A stretch of DNA of 64,000 nt, taken from Flavobacterium sp. (lineage in GTDB: Bacteria; Bacteroidota; Bacteroidia; Flavobacteriales; Flavobacteriaceae). The first letter of the stretch is position 1, and each line of letters opens with the position of its first letter. The DNA lies in assembly GCA_025351785.1 (NCBI GenBank), contig JANXVF010000011.1, positions 1-64,000 on the forward strand, written 5' to 3'. The translations under genes and the position numbers were made by a program. Under the pieces are notes generated by a model. The model did no database searches and was not told the DNA's origin. It saw only the letters and a program-made list of their open reading frames with translations. Below, in pieces: positions 20,204-30,524 of this stretch.

Positions 20204-21445
20204 ATGAAAAAAATTTACATTCCCTTAATAATTTTGTATTTATTAACCTCAAAATTAATAGCTCAAAATAAAATACTTTTTGATAATACAAAAGCAGAAA
20301 CTGCTTCAAACGCAGATTGGACCATCGATTCCGATTTATTCAATCTAGGAATTGGGAGTTCAGGACCTTATATTGGTGGAAGCCAGTCAAACCCACAACG
20401 ATTTCCCACACCAGCACAAAGCACAATTACTGCAACAACTCCAGAAACTTACTGGACTGGTGGTATCTCTTATTGGGGAATTGACTGCGTAAAAAAAGGA
20501 TATTCTCTAGAAACATTGCCTTGGAATGGTCAAATAACTTATGGTGTGACAACAAATCCTCAGGATTTAAGTAACTACAAAGCATTTGTAGTTGATGAAC
20601 CAAATATACTTTTTACAGCTTCTCAAAAAACTGCTATTCTAAATTTTGTTGCTAATGGTGGTGGACTTTTTATGATTTCAGATCACGATATTTCTGATAG
20701 AAATGGTGATGGTTATGATTCGCCACACATTTGGAACGATTTGATGACGACAAATTCTGTTGCGATCAATCCTTTTGGGATTTCATTTGATTATTTAAAT
20801 TTTAGTGGAACATATTCAAATATTCTGAATTCTCCGTCAGACCCAATTTTACACGGAACTACTGGAAATGTAACTCAAGTAAAATGGTCTGGAGGCACGA
20901 CTATGACTTTAAATACAACTCAAAATTCTAGTGTAAAAGGAGTTGTTTTTAAAACGGGAAACTCTGGTTTAACAAACGTATTATGTGCTTATGGAACTTA
21001 TGGTTTAGGTAAATTTGTGGCTATTGGAGATAGTTCGCCGCCAGATGATGGTTCAGGAGATTCAGGCGATACTTTGTATGATGGTTATATTACTGATGCT
21101 TCAGGCAATCATCAACGATTATTAATGAATGCTACCAATTGGCTAATGTCATCAAATTTGAGTAATCAAACATTTGAAAATAATACCAATTTAAATTTAA
21201 TTGTTTACCCAAATCCTGCTAGTAACGGAGAATTAAATTTGCAGTTTTTCTTGAATAATAACGATCCCATTTTTATCACATTATATGATGCTCTTGGAAG
21301 AAATGTGATGCAAATTTTAGACAATGATTTGAAATCAGGAATTAACAGAATAAAAATTAACACTGAATCTATAGAAAGCGGAACTTATATTTGTAGACTA
21401 AATTCAAATTCGATTTCAAAAAGTATCTATGTAGTTATCAAATAG
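20204..21445 (+). CDS. Secreted protein with T9SS type A sorting domain, unknown function
   Basis: Signal peptide; C-terminal 'VYPNPASNGELNLQF...GTYICRLNSNSISKSIYVVIK'; glutamine-amidotransferase-like 'ILNFVANGGGLFMISDHD' stretch. Confidence 0.75.
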   Translation: MKKIYIPLIILYLLTSKLIAQNKILFDNTKAETASNADWTIDSDLFNLGIGSSGPYIGGSQSNPQRFPTPAQSTITATTPETYWTGGISYWGIDCVKKGYSLETLPWNGQITYGVTTNPQDLSNYKAFVVDEPNILFTASQKTAILNFVANGGGLFMISDHDISDRNGDGYDSPHIWNDLMTTNSVAINPFGISFDYLNFSGTYSNILNSPSDPILHGTTGNVTQVKWSGGTTMTLNTTQNSSVKGVVFKTGNSGLTNVLCAYGTYGLGKFVAIGDSSPPDDGSGDSGDTLYDGYITDASGNHQRLLMNATNWLMSSNLSNQTFENNTNLNLIVYPNPASNGELNLQFFLNNNDPIFITLYDALGRNVMQILDNDLKSGINRIKINTESIESGTYICRLNSNSISKSIYVVIK

Positions 21446-23807
21446 TACATTCTTTTATTGAATAAAATAAATCTTCTTTTGAAACGGGTTTAGATAAATA
21501 ATGATTCATTCCTATTTCTTTAACACGAATCTTTGTAGACTCCATAACATCGGCTGTTATTGCTATTATCGGAATATCTTTTGAGTTAATGCCACTGTTA
21601 CCCTTTCTTATTTCTATTGCGGCTTCATATCCATCCATAATAGGCATTTGTAAATCCATTAAAATTATATCATATTTTGAAGTAGCCATTTTATCTAAGC
21701 ATTCCTGACCATTATTTACATAATCTATCAAAGTATTAAGCCATTTTTTGGTAATCATTTTAATAACCATTTGATTCATAGCATTATCTTCGACAACAAG
21801 AATATTTTTACCTAATAAATCAAAATTATTTTCAACATTTAATTGAATTGATTCAACCCTATCTGCCTTTTGAACATTAAGTTTCAAATTACAAACTGTA
21901 CCTGTTTGCAATTCATTATTTTTTAAGCTAATATCACCTTCATGGAGATTTACTAGTGCTTTAACTATATAAAGACCTAATCCTAAACCTCCATATTTGC
22001 GTTTATTATTAATAGTTTCCTGCGAAAAAGAATCAAATATAGATTGCATCTTTTCAGTCGAAATTCCTACACCAGTGTCAGTTATTGTTAATTCTAATTT
22101 TGTAGTTTCTCCTTCAATAATTGCTTTAATATCAAATTTTATTTTACCCTCGGGAGTAAATTTAAGCGCGTTAAACAATATATTATTTGAAATTTGTCTA
22201 ATTCGGTTAGCATCACCTTTTAACATTTTAGGAATATTAGAATCTAAAATAAACTCAAATTCCAAGTTTTTTTCTAAAGCCCTAGTTTTAATATTATTGC
22301 CAATTTCATTAAATAGTTGATGTGAATCAAAATCAATAATTTCTAGTTTAATTTCATCTTTTTCAATTTTAGAAAAATCTAAAATATCGTTTACTGAGCT
22401 CAATAAACTTTGTGAAGAATATTTAATAATCTCACATTTTTTTTGAATCGAATCACTATCAGTTTCACCATTTATTAACTCAATTAAGTTCATAATTGTA
22501 TTTAATGGAGTTCGCAACTCATGACTAATATTTGACAGGAAATAAGACTTTAACTCGTTCATTTCCTCCGACTTTTGCAAAGCTAAACCTTGTGCTTTTT
22601 CTGATATTTCCTTTAATTCTTTAATTAAATTTGCCATTGATAACGACAAGAAAATCACTTCTACTCCCGAACCTAATTTAGAACTATTTTCGGTTATAAA
22701 ATTATAAGGTAGTAAACTGAAATTTTTTAATATAAAAATTACAAATCCTAAAATTAAAAAGAAAATACCTAGACTAAAAAACACATAAACCCTTTTGGTT
22801 CTTACATAAATATTTACAAGAGATGTTATAATTAATAATAATAAAATTAATCCCAAAACATTCATAGCTGGGTAACAATATTTAAAAAAAGACGGAATAA
22901 AAATAATTGTTAAAAATAAGCATCCGAGTGAAATGTATAAACAATTAAATAATGTATGAAGGGTAGAATTTTCATTTTTAATATTCAAATAATTTTGAGC
23001 ATAATTACCCAAAAAAATTCCCGAAATAACTGCAAAAATTAAAACCGATTTAGTAGAAAACCATCCAGCATCTGGCGAAATATATTGGTAAAAATAACCA
23101 TCTAAAGAAAATTGTAACAGCCCAATAAAAACTACATACAAACTGTAAATTAAAAATACTTTTTCTTTCATAGCATAAAAAAAGAAAAAATATAAGATGG
23201 ATGCAATTAGCAATATTCCATAAAAAAAACCAAAAACAATTTGTTCAAAATAAGTGTTTTCGATTAAATTTTCAGATGTTCTTAATATAACTGGAGCGTT
23301 TATAACCTCGCCATCGCTTTTGAGATGAATATAATAATTTCCTATTTCTTTTGAATATAAATTTATTTTAAAAATAGTTTTCCGATGATTAAAACTGCGC
23401 TCTTTGAAAGGTATATTATCACCACTTTTTTGGATATCAATAATTTTATTTGAATTATCTATTTTATATAAGGTAGCAAAATCGACAATTGGTCTGGAAG
23501 TTTCTAAATAATACTGAACCTCATCGGTTGAATTATTATTAATTTTAAAATGCAACCAATAATTATCATTTGTAAATCCTAAATCAGTATTTTGATTTGA
23601 TAAACTAGAAAATTTAGAATCATTAATTTTTATAACATCAACAACTGATAAATCTTGTTGCTTTAAATTAATTATTTTTGTGTTTTTATGTAAAGTAGCT
23701 TGAGAAAAATCACTTTTATTATTTATAACAAACTGAGCATCAGCACTAAAAGGAAATGCAATTACAAAAAACAAAAGAAGGTTAAGAATTATGTAATGAC
23801 TTTTCAC
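21438..23807 (-). CDS. Hybrid sensor histidine kinase/response regulator with 7TMR-DISM sensor
   Basis: Signal peptide, extracellular DISM-like domain, ~7 TM, FLSNISHELRTPLNTIM H-box, GLGLGLYIVKALV, receiver DIILMDLQMPIMDGYEA. Confidence 0.92.
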   Translation of the reverse strand: MKSHYIILNLLLFFVIAFPFSADAQFVINNKSDFSQATLHKNTKIINLKQQDLSVVDVIKINDSKFSSLSNQNTDLGFTNDNYWLHFKINNNSTDEVQYYLETSRPIVDFATLYKIDNSNKIIDIQKSGDNIPFKERSFNHRKTIFKINLYSKEIGNYYIHLKSDGEVINAPVILRTSENLIENTYFEQIVFGFFYGILLIASILYFFFFYAMKEKVFLIYSLYVVFIGLLQFSLDGYFYQYISPDAGWFSTKSVLIFAVISGIFLGNYAQNYLNIKNENSTLHTLFNCLYISLGCLFLTIIFIPSFFKYCYPAMNVLGLILLLLIITSLVNIYVRTKRVYVFFSLGIFFLILGFVIFILKNFSLLPYNFITENSSKLGSGVEVIFLSLSMANLIKELKEISEKAQGLALQKSEEMNELKSYFLSNISHELRTPLNTIMNLIELINGETDSDSIQKKCEIIKYSSQSLLSSVNDILDFSKIEKDEIKLEIIDFDSHQLFNEIGNNIKTRALEKNLEFEFILDSNIPKMLKGDANRIRQISNNILFNALKFTPEGKIKFDIKAIIEGETTKLELTITDTGVGISTEKMQSIFDSFSQETINNKRKYGGLGLGLYIVKALVNLHEGDISLKNNELQTGTVCNLKLNVQKADRVESIQLNVENNFDLLGKNILVVEDNAMNQMVIKMITKKWLNTLIDYVNNGQECLDKMATSKYDIILMDLQMPIMDGYEAAIEIRKGNSGINSKDIPIIAITADVMESTKIRVKEIGMNHYLSKPVSKEDLFYSIKECTI

Positions 23808-23928
23808 TATTTTAAATGATATTTGGGATTAAATAATATACGTTAATAAAAATTAATTGGTTTTAAGATAAATTTTAATCAAATTTATAGATTTATTACC
23901 ATAAAACTATCACTAAAAATAACTAAAA

Positions 23929-24507
23929 ATGGAACTGATTTTTGCTTCGAATAATATTAATAAAATTAATGAAATTCGTTTGTTGCTTCCAAAAAATATT
24001 GAACTTTTAAGTCTTAACGATATAGGTTGCATCGAGGATATTGCTGAAACTGAAAATACAATTGAAGGAAATGCGATTTTGAAAGCAAATTATGTTACTC
24101 AAAATTATGGTTATGATTGTTTTGCAGACGATTCAGGTTTAGAAGTAGATGTTTTAAATGGTGAACCAGGAGTTTTTTCGGCAAGATATGCTGGTGAATC
24201 GAAAAATGATGATGATAATATGAATAAATTATTATTAAATTTAAAAGATAAAACAAACAGAAAAGCAAACTTTAAAACTGTTATTTGTTTAAATATCAAA
24301 GGGAAACAAAACCTTTTTACAGGAATTATTGAGGGTAAAATTACTACCGAAAAAAAAGGAAATTTCGGCTTTGGATATGATCCAATTTTTATTCCTGATG
24401 GATATGACATTACTTTTGCAGAATTTGACGCATTCGAAAAAACTAAAATTAGTCACCGAGGAATTGCTGTAAAAAAATTAATTAATCATCTTTCAAGATA
24501 TTTTTAA
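23929..24507 (+). CDS. rdgB: Non-canonical purine NTP diphosphatase (RdgB/HAM1 family)
   Basis: IFASNNINKINEIRLLLP, FADDSGLEVDVLNGEPGVFSARYAG, GFGYDPIFIPDGY, SHRGIAVKKL. Confidence 0.93.
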   Translation: MELIFASNNINKINEIRLLLPKNIELLSLNDIGCIEDIAETENTIEGNAILKANYVTQNYGYDCFADDSGLEVDVLNGEPGVFSARYAGESKNDDDNMNKLLLNLKDKTNRKANFKTVICLNIKGKQNLFTGIIEGKITTEKKGNFGFGYDPIFIPDGYDITFAEFDAFEKTKISHRGIAVKKLINHLSRYF

Positions 24508-24647
24508 TTGCAAAAATCACAAGTTAAGACTTCAATAATTTAATTCTTAATTTCTAAATAAATTTAACAATTCTAATAAATTGAAAATCAGATATTAATA
24601 AAAAGTCAAATCTCTATTTATCGTTAGTTATTAACAATTATTTGCCT

Positions 24648-24655
24648 TACCTTTG
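24648..24655 (+). promoter_or_regulatory. Bacteroidota-type -7 element upstream of the DEAD-box helicase
   Basis: TACCTTTG matches TAnnTTTG, 20 nt before ATG 24676. Confidence 0.5.
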
Positions 24656-24675
24656 CAAAATATTTAAAATTTTTT

Positions 24676-26616
24676 ATGAATAAATTTGAACAATTAGGAT
24701 TGAGTGAATCGTTACTGAAGGCGATTTTAGATCTAGGATTTGATAATCCGACCGAAGTACAGGAGAAAGCGATTCCCCTATTATTGGAAAAAAATACAGA
24801 TTTAGTTGCGTTGGCTCAGACGGGTACAGGGAAAACGGCAGCTTTTGGTTTTCCAGTTATTCAGAAAATTGATGCTAACAATAGAAATACACAAGCATTA
24901 ATTTTATCTCCAACTCGTGAGTTGTGTTTGCAAATCACTAATGAAATTAAAAACTACTCAAAATACGAAAAAGGTATTAATGTAGTAGCAATTTATGGCG
25001 GTGCAAGCATTACTGAACAAGCACGTGACATAAAACGAGGAGCACAAATTATTGTAGCAACTCCAGGAAGAATGCAGGATATGATTAATAGAGGTTTGGT
25101 TAACATCACACAAATCAACTATTGCATCCTAGACGAAGCCGACGAAATGTTAAACATGGGTTTCTATGAAGACATTGTAAACATTTTATCTACAACACCA
25201 GACGATAAAAATACATGGTTATTCTCTGCAACTATGCCAGCCGAAGTGGCTCGTATAGCTAAACAATTTATGCACAGTCCAGAAGAAATTACAGTAGGGA
25301 CAAAAAATTCTGGTTCGGCAACAGTATCTCATGAGTTTTATCTTGTAAATGCCCGCGACCGATATGAAGCTTTAAAAAGACTAGCCGATTGTAATCCCGA
25401 TATTTTTTCTGTAATTTTTTGCAGAACTAAGCGAGATACACAACAAGTAGCAGAACGACTTATTGAAGATGGATATAGTGCAGCAGCTTTGCACGGCGAT
25501 TTATCTCAAGCGCAACGTGACTCGGTAATGAAATCTTTCAGAGGAAGACAAATACAAATGTTGGTAGCTACTGATGTAGCAGCTCGTGGAATTGATGTTG
25601 ATAGTATCACACACGTAGTAAATTATCAACTACCAGACGAAATTGAAACATACAATCACCGGTCTGGAAGAACAGGACGTGCTGGAAAACTAGGAACTTC
25701 AATAGTTATCGTAACTAAAAGTGAGTTGCGCAAGATTTCTTCAATCGAACGAATTATACAGCAAAAATTTCATGAAAAAACGCTTCCGTCAGGAATTGAA
25801 ATTTGTGAAATACAGTTACTACATCTTGCCACAAAAATAAAAGATACTGAGGTAGATCATGATATTGATAATTATCTTCCTGCTATAAATACTGTTTTAG
25901 AAGGTTTGTCAAAAGAAGAACTCATAAAAAAAATGGTGTCAGTAGAGTTTAACCGATTTATAAATTATTATAAAAAAACTAGAGATATTTCGGCTCAAAC
26001 ATCTGGAAATGAGAGACGAGAACGCGACGATCGTGAGCCAAGAGAAAATAATAATGGTGGTGCAACTCGGTATTTTGTAAATATTGGTTCACGAGATAAT
26101 TTTGATTGGATGTCTTTAAAAGATTATCTAAAAGAAACTCTTGATCTAGGTCGAGATGATGTATTTAAAGTTGATGTTAAGGAAGGTTTTTCATTCTTTA
26201 ATACTGATCCTGAACATACAGACAAGGTAATGGAAATTCTAAATAACGTACAATTAGAAGGAAGACGCATCAATGTAGAGATTTCTAAAAATGATGGTGG
26301 CGGAAGACGCGACCACAATGGTAGAAGTTCAGGCGGATTTGGCGGTGGACGTAGTTCTAGTGGAGGATTTAGAAGTGATAGAAATTCTGGAGGCGGCGGT
26401 TTTAGAAGCGAAAGAAGTTCAGCTCCAAGAGAAGGCGGTTTTAGAACTGAAAGAAGTTCGGCTCCAAGAGAAGGAGGTTTTAGAAGTGAAAGAACTACAT
26501 CGCCAAGAAGAGAACCAGGGTCGTCGCAAAGAGAAGCTTCATCAGACAGACAACCAAAACCATTTAAGGCTAGTGGTGATGAAACTGGAAGAGTAAAAAG
26601 ACCAAGAAGAAGCTAA
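24676..26616 (+). CDS. DEAD/DEAH box RNA helicase (DeaD/CsdA-like) with RG/RS-rich tail
   Basis: AQTGTGKTAAFGFP, LDEADEMLNMGF, FSATMPAE, HRSGRTGRAGK; DbpA-like RNA-binding domain; SGGFGGGRSSSGGFRS tail. Confidence 0.94.
   Translation: MNKFEQLGLSESLLKAILDLGFDNPTEVQEKAIPLLLEKNTDLVALAQTGTGKTAAFGFPVIQKIDANNRNTQALILSPTRELCLQITNEIKNYSKYEKGINVVAIYGGASITEQARDIKRGAQIIVATPGRMQDMINRGLVNITQINYCILDEADEMLNMGFYEDIVNILSTTPDDKNTWLFSATMPAEVARIAKQFMHSPEEITVGTKNSGSATVSHEFYLVNARDRYEALKRLADCNPDIFSVIFCRTKRDTQQVAERLIEDGYSAAALHGDLSQAQRDSVMKSFRGRQIQMLVATDVAARGIDVDSITHVVNYQLPDEIETYNHRSGRTGRAGKLGTSIVIVTKSELRKISSIERIIQQKFHEKTLPSGIEICEIQLLHLATKIKDTEVDHDIDNYLPAINTVLEGLSKEELIKKMVSVEFNRFINYYKKTRDISAQTSGNERRERDDREPRENNNGGATRYFVNIGSRDNFDWMSLKDYLKETLDLGRDDVFKVDVKEGFSFFNTDPEHTDKVMEILNNVQLEGRRINVEISKNDGGGRRDHNGRSSGGFGGGRSSSGGFRSDRNSGGGGFRSERSSAPREGGFRTERSSAPREGGFRSERTTSPRREPGSSQREASSDRQPKPFKASGDETGRVKRPRRS
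26396..26495 (+). repeat. Imperfect ~45-bp coding tandem repeat in the helicase tail (GGFR[ST]ERSSAPRE)
   Basis: ggcggttttagaagcgaaagaagttcagctccaagagaa / ggcggttttagaactgaaagaagttcggctccaagagaa / ggaggttttagaagtgaaagaac. Confidence 0.8.
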
Positions 26617-26640
26617 ATTATATTTTATTTCTATACTATT

Positions 26641-26687
26641 AATTCCAAATTTTGATATAACCTTTTCAAAATTTGGAATTTTTTTTG
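26641..26687 (+). terminator. Intrinsic terminator after the DEAD-box helicase
   Basis: 15-bp perfect stem AATTCCAAATTTTGA...TCAAAATTTGGAATT followed by a T-run. Confidence 0.88.
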
Positions 26688-26771
26688 TGTTTTGTTAATT
26701 TTTCTATAATAATCTTAAAAAGCTACTATTTATAATTGCTAGTTTTTTACATTTAAACTTTATTTTATAAA

Positions 26772-27539
26772 ATGAAATATTTTACATCTTTATTATTTTT
26801 AATTATCGCTATAAACGGGGTTGCTCAAGAAACACAATTGCCAAAAAAAGTTGCTGCAATTATTATAAATGCAAACACACTACTCCCGCTTTCAAACGTA
26901 AATATTATTAATGTAAATCGTGTAAAAGGAACTGTATCTAACTTGAAAGGGAGTTTTGAAATCGAAGCGAGTCCTACAGATACTTTACATATTACAATGA
27001 TTGGGTTTGAATCTATAAAAGTAAAAGTTACAAACGACTGGTTAAAAAACGGAAATGCAAAAATAAAATTGACCGAAAAGGCAATTGCACTTGATGAAGT
27101 TATCATAAAAAAATACAACTTAACTGGATATTTAGAAGTTGATACAAAATTAATCCCTGAGATTGAAAATTATCGTTACAGTATTTCAGGATTATCTCAA
27201 GGGTATGAAGGAGGTGAATATTCGCCAAACGCATTTTCGAGAGTTATGAATTCTATATTTAATCCCGCCGATATGCTTTATAATTTTTTTGGGAAAAAAC
27301 CAAAGGAATTGAAACGTTTAAAAGAAATGAAAAAAGACGATACAGTAAAACGTCTTTTAGAATCAAAATTTGATAGAGAAACAATATCGGTACTTCTTGG
27401 AATTGACAAAAAGGAAATTGCAGAAATACTGCAACATTGCAACTATTCCCAAGCGTTTATTGAAACTGCAAACGATTTGCAAATTTTAGATGCAATAAGC
27501 CAATGTTATGAGGAATACAAGGTTTTAAAAAAGAAATAA
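26772..27539 (+). CDS. Carboxypeptidase-like regulatory domain-containing exported protein
   Basis: Signal peptide; NANTLLPLSNVNIINVNRVKGTVSNLKGSFEIEASPTDTLHITMIGFESIKV. Confidence 0.8.
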   Translation: MKYFTSLLFLIIAINGVAQETQLPKKVAAIIINANTLLPLSNVNIINVNRVKGTVSNLKGSFEIEASPTDTLHITMIGFESIKVKVTNDWLKNGNAKIKLTEKAIALDEVIIKKYNLTGYLEVDTKLIPEIENYRYSISGLSQGYEGGEYSPNAFSRVMNSIFNPADMLYNFFGKKPKELKRLKEMKKDDTVKRLLESKFDRETISVLLGIDKKEIAEILQHCNYSQAFIETANDLQILDAISQCYEEYKVLKKK

Positions 27540-27550
27540 ACTTTAAAAAA

Positions 27551-28000
27551 TTATAAAGAAATTTGTCGTTTTGCCTCTCCTACTACAAATGCTACCGAAT
27601 TTGCAATATTAAAACTTCGAATCAATTTTGACATTGGAATAGTGAGATGATTTTGAAATATATCTAAAACTTCTTGACTTAAACCTTTACTTTCTTTACC
27701 AAAAACCAACCAATCTTCATCTTGAAATTTGGCATCATAGATTGATTTTGTAGCGTGTGAACTCATCAAAAAAACTCTAGATTTATCAGGAATAATTGCT
27801 ATCCATTCGTCGATATTTTGATATTCGGTTACGTTAAGATGCACCCAATAATCAAGACCTGAACGTTTTAAATTGGCATCATTAATTACAAATCCAAACG
27901 GATGAATTAAGTGCAAACGACTTTCGGTTCCAACACTTAATCGTCCTATATTTCCAGTATTGTTTGGAATTTCGGGTTCTACTAAAACTATGTTTAACAT
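27551..28000 (-). CDS. trmL: tRNA (cytidine(34)-2'-O)-methyltransferase
   Basis: MLNIVLVEPEIPNNTGNIGR, LVFGKESKGLSQEVL, IPMSKLIRSFNIANSVAFVVGEAKRQ SPOUT motifs. Confidence 0.92.
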   Translation of the reverse strand: MLNIVLVEPEIPNNTGNIGRLSVGTESRLHLIHPFGFVINDANLKRSGLDYWVHLNVTEYQNIDEWIAIIPDKSRVFLMSSHATKSIYDAKFQDEDWLVFGKESKGLSQEVLDIFQNHLTIPMSKLIRSFNIANSVAFVVGEAKRQISL

Positions 28001-28020
28001 TAAATTAAATATTTAGATAT

Positions 28021-28602
28021 TTAGACATTAAAATTTTCAACTTCAAAAACTTCTCCTGATTTTAAATCATTTAAAAAGATATTTCCAACACGAATTCGAA
28101 CCAATCGTAACGTAGGAAATCCAACTGCCGATGTCATTTTACGAACTTGGCGAAACTTTCCCTCGGTTATTATTATTGAAATCCAAGAAGTTGGTCCATG
28201 TCGTGCATCACGAATTTTTTTGGCTCGTTCTGGAAAATTTGGAATATCAATCAACATAAAAGCTTTACACTTTTTCGTTAGATATTTCTTTCCGTCAAAA
28301 CCTATCATAACTCCATTTTTTAACTGTTCGATTGCTTCTTGAGTTATAACTCCGTCAACTTGAACATAATATTCTTTTTCTACTTTTTTACTGCGAACAA
28401 TTTCGCTCATCATTCCGTCAGTTGTAAGCAAAAGTAAACCTTCTGAATCTTCGTCAAGTCGACCGATTGCCATTGTATGCTCGGGAAAATTATATAAGTC
28501 GCCCAACAGCTTTTTTGGACGTTTTAATTCATATACAAATTGACTTAAATATCCATAAGGCTTGTAAATTATAAAATGTTGATGATTTGACATTTTGTGC
28601 AA
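28021..28602 (-). CDS. Pseudouridine synthase (RluE/RsuA family)
   Basis: IYKPYGYLSQF, AIGRLDEDSEGLLLLTTDG, ITEGKFRQVRKMTSAVGFPTLRLVRIRVG. Confidence 0.92.
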   Translation of the reverse strand: MHKMSNHQHFIIYKPYGYLSQFVYELKRPKKLLGDLYNFPEHTMAIGRLDEDSEGLLLLTTDGMMSEIVRSKKVEKEYYVQVDGVITQEAIEQLKNGVMIGFDGKKYLTKKCKAFMLIDIPNFPERAKKIRDARHGPTSWISIIITEGKFRQVRKMTSAVGFPTLRLVRIRVGNIFLNDLKSGEVFEVENFNV

Positions 28603-28681
28603 TTTGTAACAAAAATACTAATTATCTAAGAAAGAATTATCACATTTTTTAGTACATTTACATAATATAAATCATAAATTA

Positions 28682-30079
28682 ATGTCATCAGTATTGCCTT
28701 TTTTAATTGTGTTTGTTGTTGCTTTAGCCATTGGTGTTTACTTTGGAAAACAATTTTTTTCTGCCAATTCAAAATCAGAAAAAGCTTCATTAGAAGAAAA
28801 AATAAATGGTTTACTATCCCAAATAAATCTACAAAAAGAACAATTTCAAATAGATAAAATTCAATTTGAAAAACAATTAAAAGAAACTAATTCAGACAAA
28901 GAAATTATTCGAACAGAAAAAGAGTCATTGGCAATTCAATTATCAAAAAAAGAAACTGATTTTGATAATTTACTGGAACGCAATAGAGAACAAAAACAAG
29001 AGGTTGAAAAACTACAAGAGCGTTTTACAAAAGAATTTGAAAATCTTGCAAATAAAATATTAGACGAAAAAACTACGAAATTTACTGAACAAAATAAAGA
29101 AAACTTAAAAAATATCCTTTCGCCACTTCAAGATAAAATTCAATTATTCGAAAAAAAAGTTGAAGATACTCACAAAGAAAGTATTGATTATCATGCCGCT
29201 TTGCGTCAGCAAATTCTGGGATTGAGAGATATGAATGAAAAAATGACAAAAGAAACGGTAAATTTGACAAAAGCTTTAAAGGGAGATAGTAAAATGCAAG
29301 GAAACTGGGGCGAGTTGATATTAGAACGCGTTTTAGAAAAATCGGGTTTAGAAAAAAATAGAGAATATTTTGTTCAACAAAGTCATATAACTGATGATGG
29401 TAGTCGCGTTTTTCCCGATGTTGTTATTAATTTACCCGATGGTAAAAAAATGATTGTTGACTCTAAAGTTACTTTAACTGCATACGAACGCTATGTAAAC
29501 GAAGAAAATGAAGATCTAAAAACACAATATTTGAAAGAGCATATTGTGGCTATTAATAGGCATGTTGAACAATTAGGAAGTAAAAATTACCAAGATTTAT
29601 ACCAAATAGAAAGTCCAGGATTTGTATTATTATTTATTCCTATTGAACCTGCATTTGCACTAGCTATAAATCAGGATACAAATTTATATAGCAAAGCCCT
29701 CGATAAAAACATTATTATTGTTACCCCATCTACTTTGTTAGCTACTTTGAGAACTATTGATAGCATGTGGATAAATCAAAAACAACAAGAAAATGCACTC
29801 GAAATTGCCCGTCAAGCTGGAGCATTGTATGACAAATTTGAAGGATTTGTGATAGATTTATTGAAAATTGGCAAAAAAATGGATGAAGCAAAAATTGAAT
29901 ATCAAGGAGCAATGAATAAACTTGTAGATGGAAAAGGAAATTTAATTACAAGTGTTGAAAAACTAAAAAAAATGGGAGCCAAAGCCAAAAAGACTTTGCC
30001 AGAAAATATTTTAAACCGGGCAACCATATCTGAAAATAATGATTCATTATTAATCCAATCTGAATTGAATTTAGAATAA
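28682..30079 (+). CDS. rmuC: DNA recombination protein RmuC
   Basis: N-terminal TM, coiled coil, GNWGELILERVLEKSGL, FPDVVINLPDGKKMIVDSKVTLTAYERY. Confidence 0.92.
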   Translation: MSSVLPFLIVFVVALAIGVYFGKQFFSANSKSEKASLEEKINGLLSQINLQKEQFQIDKIQFEKQLKETNSDKEIIRTEKESLAIQLSKKETDFDNLLERNREQKQEVEKLQERFTKEFENLANKILDEKTTKFTEQNKENLKNILSPLQDKIQLFEKKVEDTHKESIDYHAALRQQILGLRDMNEKMTKETVNLTKALKGDSKMQGNWGELILERVLEKSGLEKNREYFVQQSHITDDGSRVFPDVVINLPDGKKMIVDSKVTLTAYERYVNEENEDLKTQYLKEHIVAINRHVEQLGSKNYQDLYQIESPGFVLLFIPIEPAFALAINQDTNLYSKALDKNIIIVTPSTLLATLRTIDSMWINQKQQENALEIARQAGALYDKFEGFVIDLLKIGKKMDEAKIEYQGAMNKLVDGKGNLITSVEKLKKMGAKAKKTLPENILNRATISENNDSLLIQSELNLE

Positions 30080-30091
30080 AAAAAATAAAAT

Positions 30092-30460
30092 ATGATACGA
30101 AAAATTGTTATTTACATCGTTTTATCTGTTGCAATATTGTTAACTACCTATTTGTTATTTGTTTATTATGCATCGTACAGTGATGGAGTTCGATCTGGCG
30201 AACTAATAAAATTTAGCAGTAAAGGATATGTATTTAAAACTTGGGAAGGTGAGTTAAGTCAAGGAATATCTGGTGCTCAGATATTTAAATTTTCAGTATT
30301 AGACAGTGATGCTAAAGTAATTGAAGATTTAAAAAAATTTGAAGGTCAGTATGTAAAAGTTATTTATACTGAACGTTATCGAACTTTTCCTTGGTGGGGT
30401 GATACAAATTATTTTTTGAAAAGTGTCACAAAAGAAAATTCTCCCTTTACTGTAAAATAA
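30092..30460 (+). CDS. Small membrane-anchored protein (Bacteroidota family often labelled 6-phosphogluconate dehydrogenase-like)
   Basis: N-terminal TM; SDGVRSGELIKFSSKGYVFKTWEGEL. Confidence 0.65.
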   Translation: MIRKIVIYIVLSVAILLTTYLLFVYYASYSDGVRSGELIKFSSKGYVFKTWEGELSQGISGAQIFKFSVLDSDAKVIEDLKKFEGQYVKVIYTERYRTFPWWGDTNYFLKSVTKENSPFTVK

Positions 30461-30524
30461 TTTTTTAATTTACTTAAATTTCAACTCTTAAAGAATATAC
30501 TGTTTTAAATTTTATACTAAAAAT

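Noticed and set aside
21997-22320. 107-aa + strand ORF
   Set aside because: Antisense to the hybrid histidine kinase; low-complexity translation.
26291-26596. 101-aa Glu/Val-rich ORF (MMVAEDATTMVEVQ...)
   Set aside because: Alternative frame of the repetitive helicase tail; no independent start context.
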